From Microstegium vimineum (lineage: Eukaryota; Streptophyta; Magnoliopsida; Poales; Poaceae), in contig CM039128.1 of assembly GCA_022036555.1 (NCBI GenBank), forward strand, positions 434,001 through 498,000: 64,000 nucleotides of DNA, read 5' to 3'. Both the position numbers and the translations under genes were made by a program. The stretch's first letter is position 1. Every line of letters begins with the position of its first letter. Under the pieces are notes generated by a model. It was given only the letters and a program-made list of their open reading frames with translations, was not told where the DNA came from and searched no databases. Shown here in pieces: positions 1-12,545 of this stretch.

Positions 1-591
1 TGCAAAATCGGTACATGCTTTCCTTACCTCCCATGTCTTTCTTAAGCAGAGGCAACTTGGATTCTGGAAATCATCAGAGTCAATGGTCGATCACAAAGGT
101 GCGGAACATGCTTGGTTTTTTTAAAAAATATATATATTTCATTTCATATGATTGTTGCTTCTTGCATGATGCAAACTGTCAGTTAGGCCTTTCTTTTTTT
201 TTTTCTCTCTCTCTCTCTCTCCCTCCCTCTCTCATTTCCTCATTATTGACCCTTGCAAAATGTATGGACCTTTCTATACTTGTTGTTGGTAGTTAGTGGA
301 GTTATTGTGCCTTAAATAAATAAATTAATTAAATCTCCTAAAATGATACGTACCTACCTTGCCTTGTCCAGCTCGTACCTGCAGATATCAATCAACTGAT
401 AAGCTCATGATTCATGTTTTTTTGTACAAATTGTGCTGGGAGATATTCTGCTCGATTCTCGCCTATTTTTTCTTTGCGCCTTATTATTGATAACCAGTAG
501 CTGACTAAAACCAGAAACTTAGCTGGTCTGCTCTATCGTTTTAGTTCACCCTTTCTCTTGCCAGGAAATTCCCATATGGACTGCTAGATGC
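1..591. other. Upstream/leader region of the MEI2-like gene
   Basis: No convincing coding exon is seen here. A CT-rich microsatellite lies at about 197-233. A pyrimidine tract ending in CAG at about 553-563 looks like a splice acceptor just before the proposed first coding exon, so part of this region is probably a 5' leader intron. A very short upstream ORF (ATG at 576) ends in TAG before the proposed start at 592. The true transcription start may lie outside the window. Confidence 0.4.
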
Positions 592-3500
592 ATGCCACCT
601 AGGTTGCCTAATTCATCAGCATCCAGTTTTCAGTAAGCATTTTGGATGCAGTTGGGCAGGGAATATGAGCCTGGCCATCCCATGTTTATACAACTTCTGT
701 TCAAGACCATTAGGTAGGAATTAGTTGGATGGTTCGCTGAGCACAGTTAGCAATTAAATGCCTTTATCAACGTATCGTCGGACTCATTTGTTGAAGGCTG
801 TAACATGACAATAGATTGAACAGCTCTTCAGGAACTGAGTGTATTTGTCCTTGTTCATTAATGTCAGGGAGCAGGCCTATGTTCACTTCTCCACTTGATA
901 AGGTCCATCCTATGGGCTCAAGTCCTGCAGGTTGTCTGGAACATCAACGAGGTCAAGCCTTTAAGGGGCAGCTGGGCATGCTTAACCTCGGTAATTTGGT
1001 GGGCCAACAAGAAAATGCTCCTGGCATACCATCGATTTCCTGGGGCGATGTCCTCAGTAGCTCCAGGTCTAGTCTTGGCTTGTCTACAGGAGGGACAGCT
1101 TTTGTTGAACCAAACACTGCTGATCAACATGTGCATGACTACAGAGACTGCCCTTCATCCAGCTCCTTCACTGAAGTCTTCAGTCGAAAATGTGAGTCCC
1201 TATGATTTTTTCAAGAAACTAATACTTACTAGAGATTGGAGAGCTGGTACCATCATTATTTCGTCCAAAAATGTGCTATTAGCCAGTTTCTTTATTTACC
1301 TTGACAATGTTTTCCCCCCTTGCCTCAACGCACAGCAGCAAGATTGATGGCAAGTGGCATTTATGGCCAATCAGCTGATGCAAATGATTCCGGTTGTGAG
1401 GGAGATGAGCCTCTAGGGTCCATGAAAGAAATGGAAGCTCAAACTATTGGAGATCTCCTTCCCGATGACGATGACTTGATATCGGGAATTATTGATGGCT
1501 TTGAATACACTGGCCTGTCTAACCAGGATGATGCTGATGAAGATATATTCTACACTGGAGGAGGTTTGGAGCTAGAGCATGATGATTCCAACAATGTCGA
1601 CAAATTCCGTGAAGGGTCCTTCAAGAGTCAACTTCCTGGCGATGTCAAGGAGGTAATATTACTTCTGAACATTCTTTGTGAAATTCGAGTTCCAAACTAT
1701 TCTGACAATCTTCTTTTTTCTTTTGGGTTATAGATTTACAAGGCTCCTATAAGCTACAATAAGAAATTTGTAGAATTCTATGACACCATAGCAGCACAAG
1801 AAGCACTGAAAGACCTCAACAAGGGTGACATGTCATGCTCACAAATCAAGGTTGAGCATAACCGTTCTGGAGTAGCAGGATCTTGGTAATTAACTTGGCT
1901 GGCATCATTTCACCATTTACAGTAGCATCTCATAACGACCAATTATCTTGTCATACATGCACTGTATACTATCATCTTTCTTCATTTTTTTTCTCGAACA
2001 CTATCATCTTTCTTCATTACATGGGACTAATACACTAGCACATTTTCCAAATATATTGCAAGTAGTAATATATGGATAGTGAGATAAAAAAGGTAATCAG
2101 GTGCTTATAGGTGTAAGGAAAACAAATGTCTTTTCACATTTTCACAGTTTCTCTTGTAGCCTTTGTGGTGCTTCCATTACAGTAATTTGAGACCGACTTG
2201 CACAAATTCTTCCAACAATAGGATTTGCATGAGAACCAAACAAATAGCCAATAACTAGTACTTTTATCATGTCTACTGGTTGAGTAACGTACAACTTCAA
2301 CTGAATTCTAAACTTCCATTCCCATGCATTCTGGTTGGCAAGTTATACTATATATAGCCACCAACCTTATCAGTTTATGTGGTGAAGTAACATGTTTTCT
2401 CTGTGCTTACCAGCTTCACAGAGCATTGTTCTGGAGAACAGAATCAAAATGCCGTATCTCACCAACTTAAGAACTCTCCACTTGGGACCATTGGTATGTA
2501 ACATATGAGTTGTAGTCATTTTTAACATTATTCACCCCTTCTTAGTATTCATACATTTTGAGCCTGAACTTTCTTTTCAAATGTCAAACAGGGAAGTTAG
2601 ACCCTAAAAGTTGGGAGAGCAGCACTGTTTGTAATTTATATTCTCCAGTTAGACCACAACAAGATAAATCACAACATGGCTTCTCTGTGAATGCTCCTCA
2701 GAAGTTGTCATCGCCTATCAGAATTGAATCTACACGACAGCACAGTAATCAAACTGCTCTTGGTGAACCTAGTGGATCGCTTGGTCATGGCAACTTTGGA
2801 GGTGGACTGCAAGCCTTCCACCCACACTCACTGCCAGAGTATCATAATGGTATTTGCAATGGCTCTAACTCCATGGCATTAAATGCAAGGAATTCTAACT
2901 TCAGATCAACTGAAGGAATGGACTACAATAATCACAAAGTTGACCACAGTGACCTTCATGGTCATTCCTCTGATCAAAATGAAGGTAAAATTTCTTTGGC
3001 AAACTGCTTATAATTTGTCTTTCGATGCTTTGTTTAATTGCTTCACCTGTTTAGCATGGATTTGTAGAATTGGTGCTCTTTTTTATTACCACTGGATTTA
3101 ATTACACATATGTACTGTAGTCTACAAACGTTGATGTGTTAGCTGATGTTATACTTATGGGTTATTGCCGATTAGATTGTGTTATGCTCCTTTCTTTTAT
3201 TCTGTTTCGACATTCATCGTTTGTTTGTTTGTTTTGCAGCATTTGGAGTTACTGGAATTGGAAGTTGCCCCCTTCATGGACATCACTATACCTGGAGTAA
3301 CTCGAATGGTTTTCCTCAAAGCCCCTCTGCTCCAATGCTGTGGTCTAACTTTCAGCAACCAGTGCATATGCATTGTTACCCTGCTATGCCTCCTCACATG
3401 CAGCGCACTGCTCCCCATCCTATGGACCAACATCACTTGGGTTCAGCTCCAAACAGTGTTGGTCGTTTTGCAAATGCACACTCTTTTCATCCAGGATCCC

Positions 3501-4790
3501 TTGAAAGTGTAGGGTTTCCTGGCAGCCCTCAGCTGTATCCATCAGATCTCTCTGTACTTGCATCTGCCAGAGGAAATTACAGGGAGACTATGTTCTCCCC
3601 CGTAAGTGCTGGGTTTCCATCGATTCAGCATTTTTTTCATGCGACCAACGGAAGGAATCCTATGGTGCATGTTTCCACCTCATATGATGCCACTAATGAT
3701 CGGATAAGGAGCCGCAGGCATGATGGAAATGCTGCCCAGTCTGAAAACAAGAAGCAGTTTGAGCTCGACCTTGACCGCATAGCTAAGGGTGAAGACTCAC
3801 GCACCACACTGATGATAAAAAACATCCCTAACAAGTACGTTTACACCTTTTGTTATGCCTAAAACATCCCTAACAAGTATGTTTACACATTTCTCATCAA
3901 CTTTTGATGCCATACACCCAGGTTATTGTATCAGGTTGGCCTTTTTTGTTTTGTAGACTTATAATCAATGCCATAAACAGGTACAACTGTAAGCTGCTTT
4001 TGGCTGTCATTGATGAGAATCACCAAGGAACCTATGATTTCATCTACCTACCAATTGATTTTAAGGTATGTTATTCCTTTTGCTCCGAAGTGTGAAGGAT
4101 GGAACTTGTAGTGAGATTCATAAGGTCTGACTCTTGCGGCTTTTGCTTTCCTCAGAACAAATGTAACGTGGGCTATGCTTTCATCAATATGATAGATCCA
4201 CAGTACATAATTCCATTTTACAAGGTATTTTGCTGTGCCCATGCCTTACTTGATATCCACAGTAAGGGAAAATATATCCAGAATATGAGAAGAGGTAACT
4301 GGAGTTGATATTTTTGTTTCAGACATTCTACGGCAAGAAATGGGAGAAGTTCAATAGTGAGAAAGTGGCATCAATTGCATACGCCAGAATCCAGGGAAGG
4401 AATGCTTTGATTGCTCATTTTCAGAATTCTAGCCTGATGAATGAAGAGAAATGGTGCCGTCCTATGCTTTTCCACAAAGATGGTCCACATGCAGGAGATC
4501 AGGTACATGTAATATTCTCTTGTTGTCATCACTGTATACCGTAGTGAAGACTACACTGAACCCATGTAGCAGTCCTGCGCACATTAAGCTGTACAAACCT
4601 GTCGGTAATCCTTATAACTTGCACAAACAAAACTTGACATGTTGTGAAATGACTGACACAGAGTTGCACATGTTCTTATCAGGAGCCATTCCCTGTGGGT
4701 AACAATGTCCGTTCTCGTTCTGGGAGAAACAGACCACTCACTGCTTCAGAGACTACTAAAGAGGGAAGTCCATCAACCTCTCCTAACTAA
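592..4790 (+). CDS. MEI2-like RNA-binding protein with C-terminal MEI2 RRM; N-terminal RRM1 not found
   Basis: Plant MEI2-like (AML/OML) proteins are RNA-binding regulators of meiosis and vegetative growth. Exons with consistent phases: 592-632, 824-1191, 1336-1652, 1734-1885, 2414-2493, 2592-2984, 3240-3834, 3981-4065, 4156-4224, 4323-4502, 4683-4790, giving about 795 aa. If the first short exon is wrong, ATG 861 gives 769 aa. The acidic family block (EAQTIGDLLPDDDDLISG) is in exon 1336-1652. Exon 1734-1885 holds the second half of RRM2 (KKFVEFYD). The conserved C-terminal MEI2 RRM runs from about residue 638 to 740, with TLMIKNIPNK, YDFIYLPIDF and NVGYAFINM. RRM1 and the first half of RRM2, expected just before residue ~240, are absent although the frame is kept. 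From neighbours and family this may be rice OML3, from memory only. It converges on the ORTHRUS gene. Family and C-terminus are certain; the start is not. Confidence 0.9.
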
Positions 4791-5763
4791 AGAGAAGCTG
4801 GCTCCCAATCCAACTGAGGACAGGCGGTATTTGCCCACTAACTGGAGGCTGGAGAGCCTGTAATAAATCATCCCCAGTTTTGCTTCTTCTTTTTGTCCTC
4901 AGTCAGCAAGGCGGTGACTTGTTGAGTGTGACGACTAATGAGCCTGCTGAAGATTCACCCTAAATTATGCCTTGGTTTTGCCCAGCCATTGACCTGAGCG
5001 AGCTATATGTCAACGGCTACAGGTTGGTGGTAGAGAGGGAGAGGTGTGTGTTTCAGGCGGGTGAAACTGAAGTTGTACAGTTGAACTCACCAGGATTGGA
5101 AATGGTCATCAATTTGAGTTGTTTTTCATCTTGCTATGTTTGATCTCATTTATGTGCTTGTCACGTTGTGTTCACGCAAGTGTTTGGACGCATTGCCTCT
5201 CTGCAATTTCTGCAGTCCGCCTCAGATTCTGGTGTGCAGGTTGATTCTCCTTGCTGATGCCCTCCTGAATCCTGATTACCAAAAGCTCCCCCGCCCCACA
5301 CCCCAACACACACACACGGACAGTCTTCTGCAATATCTCAGGGCCAGAACTGAGTCAGCACTTCTCTAATTGCACGAGACAGCATAGCTCTATAATAGAA
5401 TTTCTAGTTAAGGAGCAAGCAGGTAGGATGCGGTATATAAAGAAATCAGATAAAATCCAGATAAAATCAAGCGCGCAGAGTAAGACATCGAATTATAGTC
5501 ATAAGCAGAAATTGAATTCAATTCAAGTAGGAAACGGGAATTCTACGCCCAATCAGTCTGCAACGCTTAGCATCCAGGAAACAGCAATCAGTCTCCCATA
5601 CCGAACCCAAAAGAAACAGCTGCAACACTGCGCGGCAAAGAGTGCTTTGCTTGCACCACCTAACCAAAAGAAAAAAAGCAACCACCCCAAAAAGACGGCT
5701 CCTTGCTTCGACGGCTGGCTTCTGCTTCCATCCAGACCATCAGCATCCACGCTACCTCTACCT
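4791..5763. other. Convergent 3' flanks of the MEI2-like and ORTHRUS genes
   Basis: This stretch lies between two stop codons that face each other and should contain both 3' UTRs. I see no coding frame with family similarity. A short CA-rich run occurs near 5305-5320. Confidence 0.6.
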
Positions 5764-8700
5764 TCAGCAACCAGCATCAGCTCTGACACGGCTTCTGGTC
5801 CTCCTTGCCGGACTACCATCAGCTTCAGTGGCACTCAGACTGCTCCGAGTCACCCTGCGGCCGCTGCTCACAGCAGGACTGCCGTTGCCTTCAGCATCCA
5901 TATCACCACTCTTCATGGTCCGTTTCCCAGGAGTGCCACACACAGCAACCTCTTCCACGGCAGCACTGACCTTCATCCTCTTGGCACCGTTGGTGCCAGT
6001 CTCAGCATCACCCTTGCGCTTCTTAGTCTGGTTCACAGCATCTTCATCAGCCTTATGCTTCTTAGTCTGTTTCACAGCATCTTCATCAACTAACACATCC
6101 ACCACTTCAGTCACGCCCATCTTTGGCTTTTTAAAGTCTTTTCCTCCCTCCTTGATTTCAACCACAATCTTCACAGAACCATCATCATTACCATCAGCGT
6201 CTGCATTGTCTTGCTCTTCCTCATTCAAGCTGCTATCATCCTCTCCCTTCACCAAAGCACCATCATTTTCCTCTGAGTCACCGTCTCCGTCACCGTCACC
6301 GCATTCCTCAGCATCATCCAAAGCCACATTGCCTTCTTCAGCAGCTTTGCGTTGCAAAGTCTCAATCAGCCCCATCATTTCTCGGTTGATCTGAAACAAA
6401 TACATAACAAAAGCATATCATGTGACCAACTCTGCACTCTAAAGTATATATGCTTCAATAAACTCAGTACTTCAACACACCTGGGGATTCTCTAAGTAGT
6501 CACAGATATCAGTCGGGCAGGAAGGGCACATCTTCACAATCTTCTGTGCCCTTAGAGTCCGACCACCACGGCTTCTTTCCCTCATAGAGGCCTGGCAATC
6601 ATATGCCCCAAGCAAACAAGTCTTGCAAAAGTTGTGAGCACATGGAGTCGTAAGTGGTTCTTTAATCAACGCCCGGCAGATAGAACAACCAAACTCTGCA
6701 GGATCAAAGTACACAAACAAATCCTGAGACCATGCTTTCACAGCAACATCATAAAAGGAACCTAAGAAGTAAACAATAAATCAAACAGAAGAGCAAAAAC
6801 CTTTAAGCAGCCTTTCAGCAACAGACAAATGAGCACGCTTTGTTGCTCTCCGGATTTGCTTGTCAGTCTCAGGATCCCCAGAGAGAACAGGCCTCTTGCT
6901 GACTGGCGGAGGAACCATCCATTTCCAGCCATCTTTCACCTATCACAATGAATACAAACCATCCATAACACAGTACAGTAACACTGAAAGAAGAAACAGA
7001 TACACATACATCATAATCCCATGAAGGACGCCCTTTCCTCTCTGTTATATCAGTTGCACCTTGCAGCTCCTTTATCTTTGGCAAGGTTCTTGGACGGTCA
7101 CCATGATCGTCACTAAAAAACAGAGCAAACATGTCAGCAGTAACACTAAAAATCAGGAAGTAGTCTAGTACTCCCTCCGTTTCAATTTATAATTCGTTTG
7201 ACTTTTTTGACCCCAACTTTGACCACTCGTCTTATTCAAAAAAATTGTGCAAACATAGTCAAATTTAAGTCAATTATGTAGAGTATTTATTAAATAAGTA
7301 AGTCACACCAAAAGAAATGATATTTTGTACAAAAATTTGAATAAGACGAGTGGTCAAACTTAGGGTTGAAAAAGTCAAACGAACTATAATTTGGAACGGA
7401 TTAAGTAGTAATGAGGCTAAGTGTTTTGTCCAACCTGGTCCACGGAGCTGGTTCATTGTCACAGCGTACAAAGAGATACCTGCAGACCTTGAACTTACCC
7501 TATGGCAAAAAGAGACAGAAGAGTAAATACATTTACACATGTTTATTCACTTTGACAGCTAATAAGTAGTGGCATAGTATGAAATTATAGCTACATCTGC
7601 AATCTGTATACAGGAGAACTACGTTACCTGAATACCAATCTTCCTCCAGCACTTCTCAATTCTATAAACCCCGTCGTACCTCACACCAGATTCAGGAGCA
7701 TATGAGGATCGCTTCTCTTTGTGCGACCTATTAAGACAATATAGTGAGACAAAGGTCCAACGATTGCAGGACATACTCCCTCCGTATCGGAAATAGAAGA
7801 CGTTTAGGACAGCGACATGGTCTCCAAAACACAACTTTGACCCTTTGTTTTTATAAAAATATTTATGGAAAAGTGATATATGTATACTTTTATGAAAATA
7901 TTTTTCAAGACAAATCTATTCATATAATTTTTACATTTGCAAACTCAACAATTTAAAAGTTATAGATGATTTATATTCCCAATGTTTGACTCAAACCTTG
8001 TCTAAATCGTCTTCTATTTCCGATACGGAGGGAGTAGTGTATACTAACTGTAAAGACACCCAACAACCTCAATGTTTGAGAATTCAGGAAACAGAGAAAT
8101 AGACAAAAACTAAATACAACCCGGACATATCATTGACATTATCGAGCAAGTGAAGGGCCCGTCATATAAAAAAAATAAACATAAGATCACATGAAACTTG
8201 GAAGAACAAAAACTGCAGTTTTATGTGCAAGTATTTATCAAAAGAAAGCATACCGCACAACCCTGACAGGGTAGCCCTTCAAGCAACTAATGCGTAAAGC
8301 GGCATTCAGCTTCTCAAATTTCTGATCAGATGACTGCTCCTTGTTGGTCCGCTTGTTCCCACTTAGATCTCTGCCACCACTGCATAAGTAGATATAATTT
8401 TGCAGACATTTCAATAAGGAGATAACATGTAGGATCAATCATGAAAAGTAAGGAGAACAGCAAGTGGTTAAATTAGCAAACCTTCCAGTGTAAAGAAACC
8501 ACTCTCCATGATCCTCGTCATCTAGATACCCTCCAGAAAGGGCTACTGACTGAGCACCATACAGAGACTGGCCAGCAATACCAGCCACATGAGGAAAGTG
8601 AGCACCCCATTGTCTGCACTCAAGTCGGTCCTCCCATGTTTCCCCAACTCTAACACCAATGTTCCTGCGGGGATCATTTTCTGCAAGAATGGGGCCAAAA

Positions 8701-10184
8701 TGATCGGGTGCAATGGTCACAAAGATTTGGCCACTTGATGCGTTTGCTTTTCCAGACTTCTTAGCCCTGTCAGTTGTAAATGCCTTATCAGGCCTATCAT
8801 CATTTCGTATATAGTGATACGGAACTGCTGAGCCAGCAGAGTTAGGATTCTTTGAAGTTTTAGCCATCCTGATAACTTCGACTAGTGCAGAGTTGATTCT
8901 TGGCTGCTCAGCCATTTTGGCCGGGATATGCGCCCGACATTTCCCACAGGTCCTCTTCCCGTTCTGAATCCACTTCTGGAAGCATTTCAAGCAGAAGTTA
9001 TGGCCACAGGGTGTCTGCAAAAGAAGAGTGTATATAGATTAGAATTGGCACAGGCGATTATTGAGTAAAATGGTTAACCATCTCCTAAAGAGACTAACAA
9101 TAAGTTACATTACCATTTAAAGAACAAGAAACAATAAACGGTTTTGCTGAGGACAAACATACAGACAATGCGTGATCCATGATATCTGGCAAGTTTCAGT
9201 AGACTAACACTTACCAATTAAGGAACATAGCAAATAAACATTGTGCAGGTACTCACGAAAGGTAAAAAAATCTGATTGGGAAACAAATAAAAGTGTATCG
9301 ATACAGGTTTATATCTGAAGAAATAAAAAACAAAAACAACAATATATTGTAAGAAGCATAGTACTGGAGGAGCCTTGGTTTCTTTTTTTTACTTTGTTTT
9401 ACTTATTTCATTTAAAAAAGACAGCAGGAGCACTGGGACTCAAAAGTATAGCAATAAAGGCATATCTGACATAAATAATAAGAACGAAAAAAAACAAACA
9501 AAATCCGCGGCACTGGGACTAAAATGCGTAGTAGGAATACAGGTTAAATCAAGAAAGCGAAGTAGTGCACGTATGGGTTGCGATTACTACATAAGAAGAA
9601 GGGAACATGAAGGCAACCAGTGGATGCGCATGTGAGAACCTTGGGATTTGATGAGTCAGAATCAGAGCGGAGAAGATCTATCTAGGGGAGTATAAGCGCA
9701 AGCGCGACACTCTAGAAGACGATTCGGCGGTTTAGTTTTGTACCGTGACGGGTCGTTCCGGGAGCTTCATGCAGAAGACGCAACTGAAGTTCTTGCCGAC
9801 GATCTCGAGGGCATCGTCGACCGCGGCGTCATCATCGTCGTCGTCGTCGTCGTCTTCGGGGGCGTCGCCGGCGAGGAGGACCTGGCGGCGGCGCGCCTTC
9901 TCCTTGTCGGAGAGAGTGTTGTCGGTCTCGATGGCGCGGATGGCGCCGATGAGGGTGTTGGTGGGTCCGGAGGGAGGAGCGGGCGCCGGGTCGGCGGCGG
10001 CCGGGTCGGGGGAGCAGTCCGGGCAGCTCCAGGTGGCGGCGTCGGCGAGGGCGGGGGGCTTGGAGAGGCACGGGGAGTGCCAGGGCGTGGCGCAGGTGGA
10101 GCAGCGGAGGAGATCGACCTCCGGCGGGGAGGCGACGCGGCAGACCATGCAGACGCCATCGCCGTCGCAGGGGAGGTCCGGCAT
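5764..10184 (-). CDS. ORTHRUS/VIM-type E3 ubiquitin ligase (PHD-RING-SRA-RING)
   Basis: The family (VIM/ORTH, plant UHRF1 relatives) binds hemimethylated CG DNA through its SRA domain, recruits maintenance methylation and has RING E3 ligase activity in the nucleus. Nine exons join without a break: 10184-9744, 9014-8482, 8379-8254, 7727-7628, 7499-7435, 7112-7010, 6939-6801, 6695-6481, 6390-5764, giving 782 aa. The PHD finger spans residues 12-57 (C4HC3; CMVC at the start, CPDC at the end). An aspartate run lies near residue 115. RING1 spans about 135-173 and is split by intron 1 (CVFC, then TPCGHNFC). The SRA/YDG domain begins near 244 and runs to about 420 (PDHFGP, GVRVG, VALSGGY, DGVYRIEKCW). 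RING2 spans about 506-562 (CSIC, TPCAHNFC, CPSC). The last 200 residues are acidic then basic, with KKRK-like nuclear signals. All domains look intact. Introns 4 and 5 carry Stowaway MITEs (the latter in the intron at 7113-7434). Confidence 0.95.
7171..7405. mobile_element. Stowaway-like MITE in an ORTHRUS intron
   Basis: The left end CTCCCTCCGT follows TA at 7169-7170. The right end is a degenerate inverted copy followed by TA at 7406-7407. Internal arms (GACCACTCGTCTTATTC near 7220 and its complement near 7340) can fold back. It is non-coding and lies in the intron at 7113-7434. Confidence 0.7.
7776..8034. mobile_element. Stowaway MITE, 259 bp, in an ORTHRUS intron
   Basis: Near-perfect inverted ends (CTCCCTCCGTATCGGAAATA and its complement) of about 27 bp are flanked by TA at 7774-7775 and 8035-8036. 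It lies in the intron 7728-8253. Its interior matches the element at 20139-20397 in opposite orientation, and both are 259 bp long. Confidence 0.85.
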
Positions 10185-11165
10185 GGCCTCAGGCTAGGGT
10201 TTCGCGGTGGGAATGGGGCGGGACGGGGATTGATGGCGGATTGGTGGGGGGTGGGAGGAGGAAACGGAGGGGAAGGCGAGCGGACGGAGGAGGGGTTTTG
10301 GTGGGGTAGTACTAGTAGTAGTGGTGGGGGGTGGGGGTTCAAATTTTGGGTTTTGCCGTTGGGCGGGCGACCACGGCCGGGAACTCCTCCAACTCCAAGC
10401 AATTTCCCCCCACCATGGCCGGGCCGGGCGGGAAGAGATGGGTGGGACCCAGAGAGAGAGAGAGAGGTGGATTTCGGGTTCCTGTGTGCCACCGATCGGG
10501 CCCACAGATCGGTGGCTGTAAAGTATTTGGAGTGACCGTGAATCAAGCTTTCGGCTTTCGGAGCGTTTCGGCAAGGGAGCGCCAATGGGAAACAACCGTA
10601 TGACATGGGCATGGGCATGGCAACTGGGCGGCTCCCGCGGAATGACAAATTTGCCCCCTGCGCCCTATTTGATTTGATTTGATTTGACGGATGGTACCGC
10701 ATCGAGATATGTGTATATACACGAATATCGAAATATTTTCGGTAGGTGTCTACTATAAGTTTAATTTAATTTATAGAAATTTATTAAAAAAAACTAGATT
10801 TAAAGATCTTTGTAATAATATTAGTTATATAGCATAATAATAATATTTATAATCTATATTTAGTAAAAATGTTTTTTTTGGGAAATGTAAAAAAACACAT
10901 ATTTAGGGATAGAGGGAGTACACGTTGAGCATTCATCCTAAAATATCTATCGCTTTCGCTTCGCGATAAACAACGTTGATAAAAAATATATTAAGAATAT
11001 TAATGTTTATGATACATAATTAGTATCATTGAAACATCTTTAAGTTTTTCCTAACAAATGTTGCATAATTTTTTTATAGATCGAGTCAAATTTGTAATAC
11101 GAACACCAAAAACAGCAGTTATTATGGGACGCGGGTACATGCTTACAACACATTATTAGCAGCGG
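10185..11165. other. ORTHRUS upstream region with AT-rich MITE debris
   Basis: The first 500 bases are GC-rich and contain a GA run (about 10451-10468), as expected of a grass promoter and 5' leader. The overlapping long frames here are shadows of GC-rich sequence. From about 10700 the DNA turns AT-rich and ends in a MITE-like terminus (GAGGGAGTA) near 10920, so a decayed Stowaway is likely. No gene is seen. Confidence 0.5.
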
Positions 11166-11169
11166 CTGC

Positions 11170-12545
11170 TGGTGTGTTTGTCTTGGCAAGTGGGTTGGAT
11201 TGGGTCTAATCTAGTTTTCTAGATTGATATAAACTCATCTCATATTTGGTTGCAAAGATGGATTGAACAAAATATTTTGTTTGGTTGTATGGTTGTAGAG
11301 GGACGGAATGGATGGGATTTTGACACCATAAAAGGTGCTAGCGAGCCCACCTGTCAACCTATACATTTTTCATTTTTCCTTTATCTCTTCTTTCTTTACT
11401 CTGCAGTCAAACGGTGCCCCCACCCCACCCCACGCCACCCCGACACGACGCGACGTCCCGGCCAATGGCGGAGGACGGAAAGAATTTAAGGTATGGCGAA
11501 ATCATTTTACATAGACGGTATTCATCTTTAAATTAGTTTATACATGTATAACATATCATGATGTTCACATACTATATATCGAACAAAAACATGCCTTTAC
11601 TCGACGATTTCAGAACTCGTGGTCGCGCAGACTCTCGAGTGATGGAGTTCGACCAGTCGCAGTGTCGCGAGAGACTAGTAGACAATCGAACGGCACACAG
11701 CAGCGGTGCCCCAATGATAGGAACCCATGATTTGGTGAAGTCAAAACACAGCGAGTCCTCATAGACGATAATTCATTGAATACAGGTGGGATAATACGTG
11801 GTCCCATAGACAATTAATAACAATTGTAATCCGCAGGCCAAAGAGTCCGTACAACCATATAAAGTAGTAGACTAGTAGCCCATCACCAAGAGCTCATCGA
11901 CGTTTCCTTGTTGTTGTTCTTCCTCTGGCCACATGGTGTGTGATTCTTGTGGTAAAACTTCAATTTCTTTGATGTGTTGCATGTCTAGAGTGATTCGGGG
12001 TGGGTGAGAGGAAGAAGAACTTGCTAGTTATAACACATCACCCCTGACACCATACCTTGCCATAAGAGAGTTTCGCCCTTGTCCCAACCCCGCTCCGACC
12101 CTCCCTGTTCCACCGCGCCCCCGGTGGCCCAACGATGCCTTAGCGATCCACGCCTCCCCATATCGGCCTCGCATGGATGCCGCTGCCTCAAGCTTCGAGC
12201 TCGTCTGCCCTCCCGCCACCGCCCCAAGCTCGAGCTCGCCCGCCATGGTCATTGCTCGACCAGATCCGGACGCCTAAAAAGTGGGCCCATCCGGGTCGCG
12301 CGTGCCATGGACAGGAGAGGGTGCGACAAAGGTAGGAAGAAGGAGATGGAGGTCAACGACGTCATCTAGGTCGAGCTCGTCTCCTCGATTTGGATTTGGA
12401 GGGATGAGCTGCACCCACACATGAGAGAAATATTTCAACCCGGGTCAGTCTAATTTTGCCCAACCTACAAACCAAACAACATGCTATTTGGGTCAAACCC
12501 GGGATATCCCACTCCAACCCTCAATCCAAACACATAGTGACACAC
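11170..12545. mobile_element. Possible non-autonomous DNA transposon with degenerate inverted ends
   Basis: The left part (near 11170-11330, GTGGGTTGGATTGGGT, then a stretch rich in TTGGTTG) resembles the complement of the right part (near 12440-12540, CCCACTCCAACCCTCAATCC). No transposase frame is visible. The boundaries are approximate and a clean target duplication was not found. Confidence 0.3.

Noticed and set aside
5428..6394. Plus-strand frames of 221 and 250 codons
   Set aside because: They are antisense to the last exon of the ORTHRUS gene and have a Ser/Thr/Leu-rich shadow composition.
9738..10702. Long overlapping frames on both strands, including a 311-codon minus-strand frame
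   Set aside because: They overlap exon 1 of ORTHRUS in other frames. High GC content and low-complexity Pro/Arg/Gly composition explain them.
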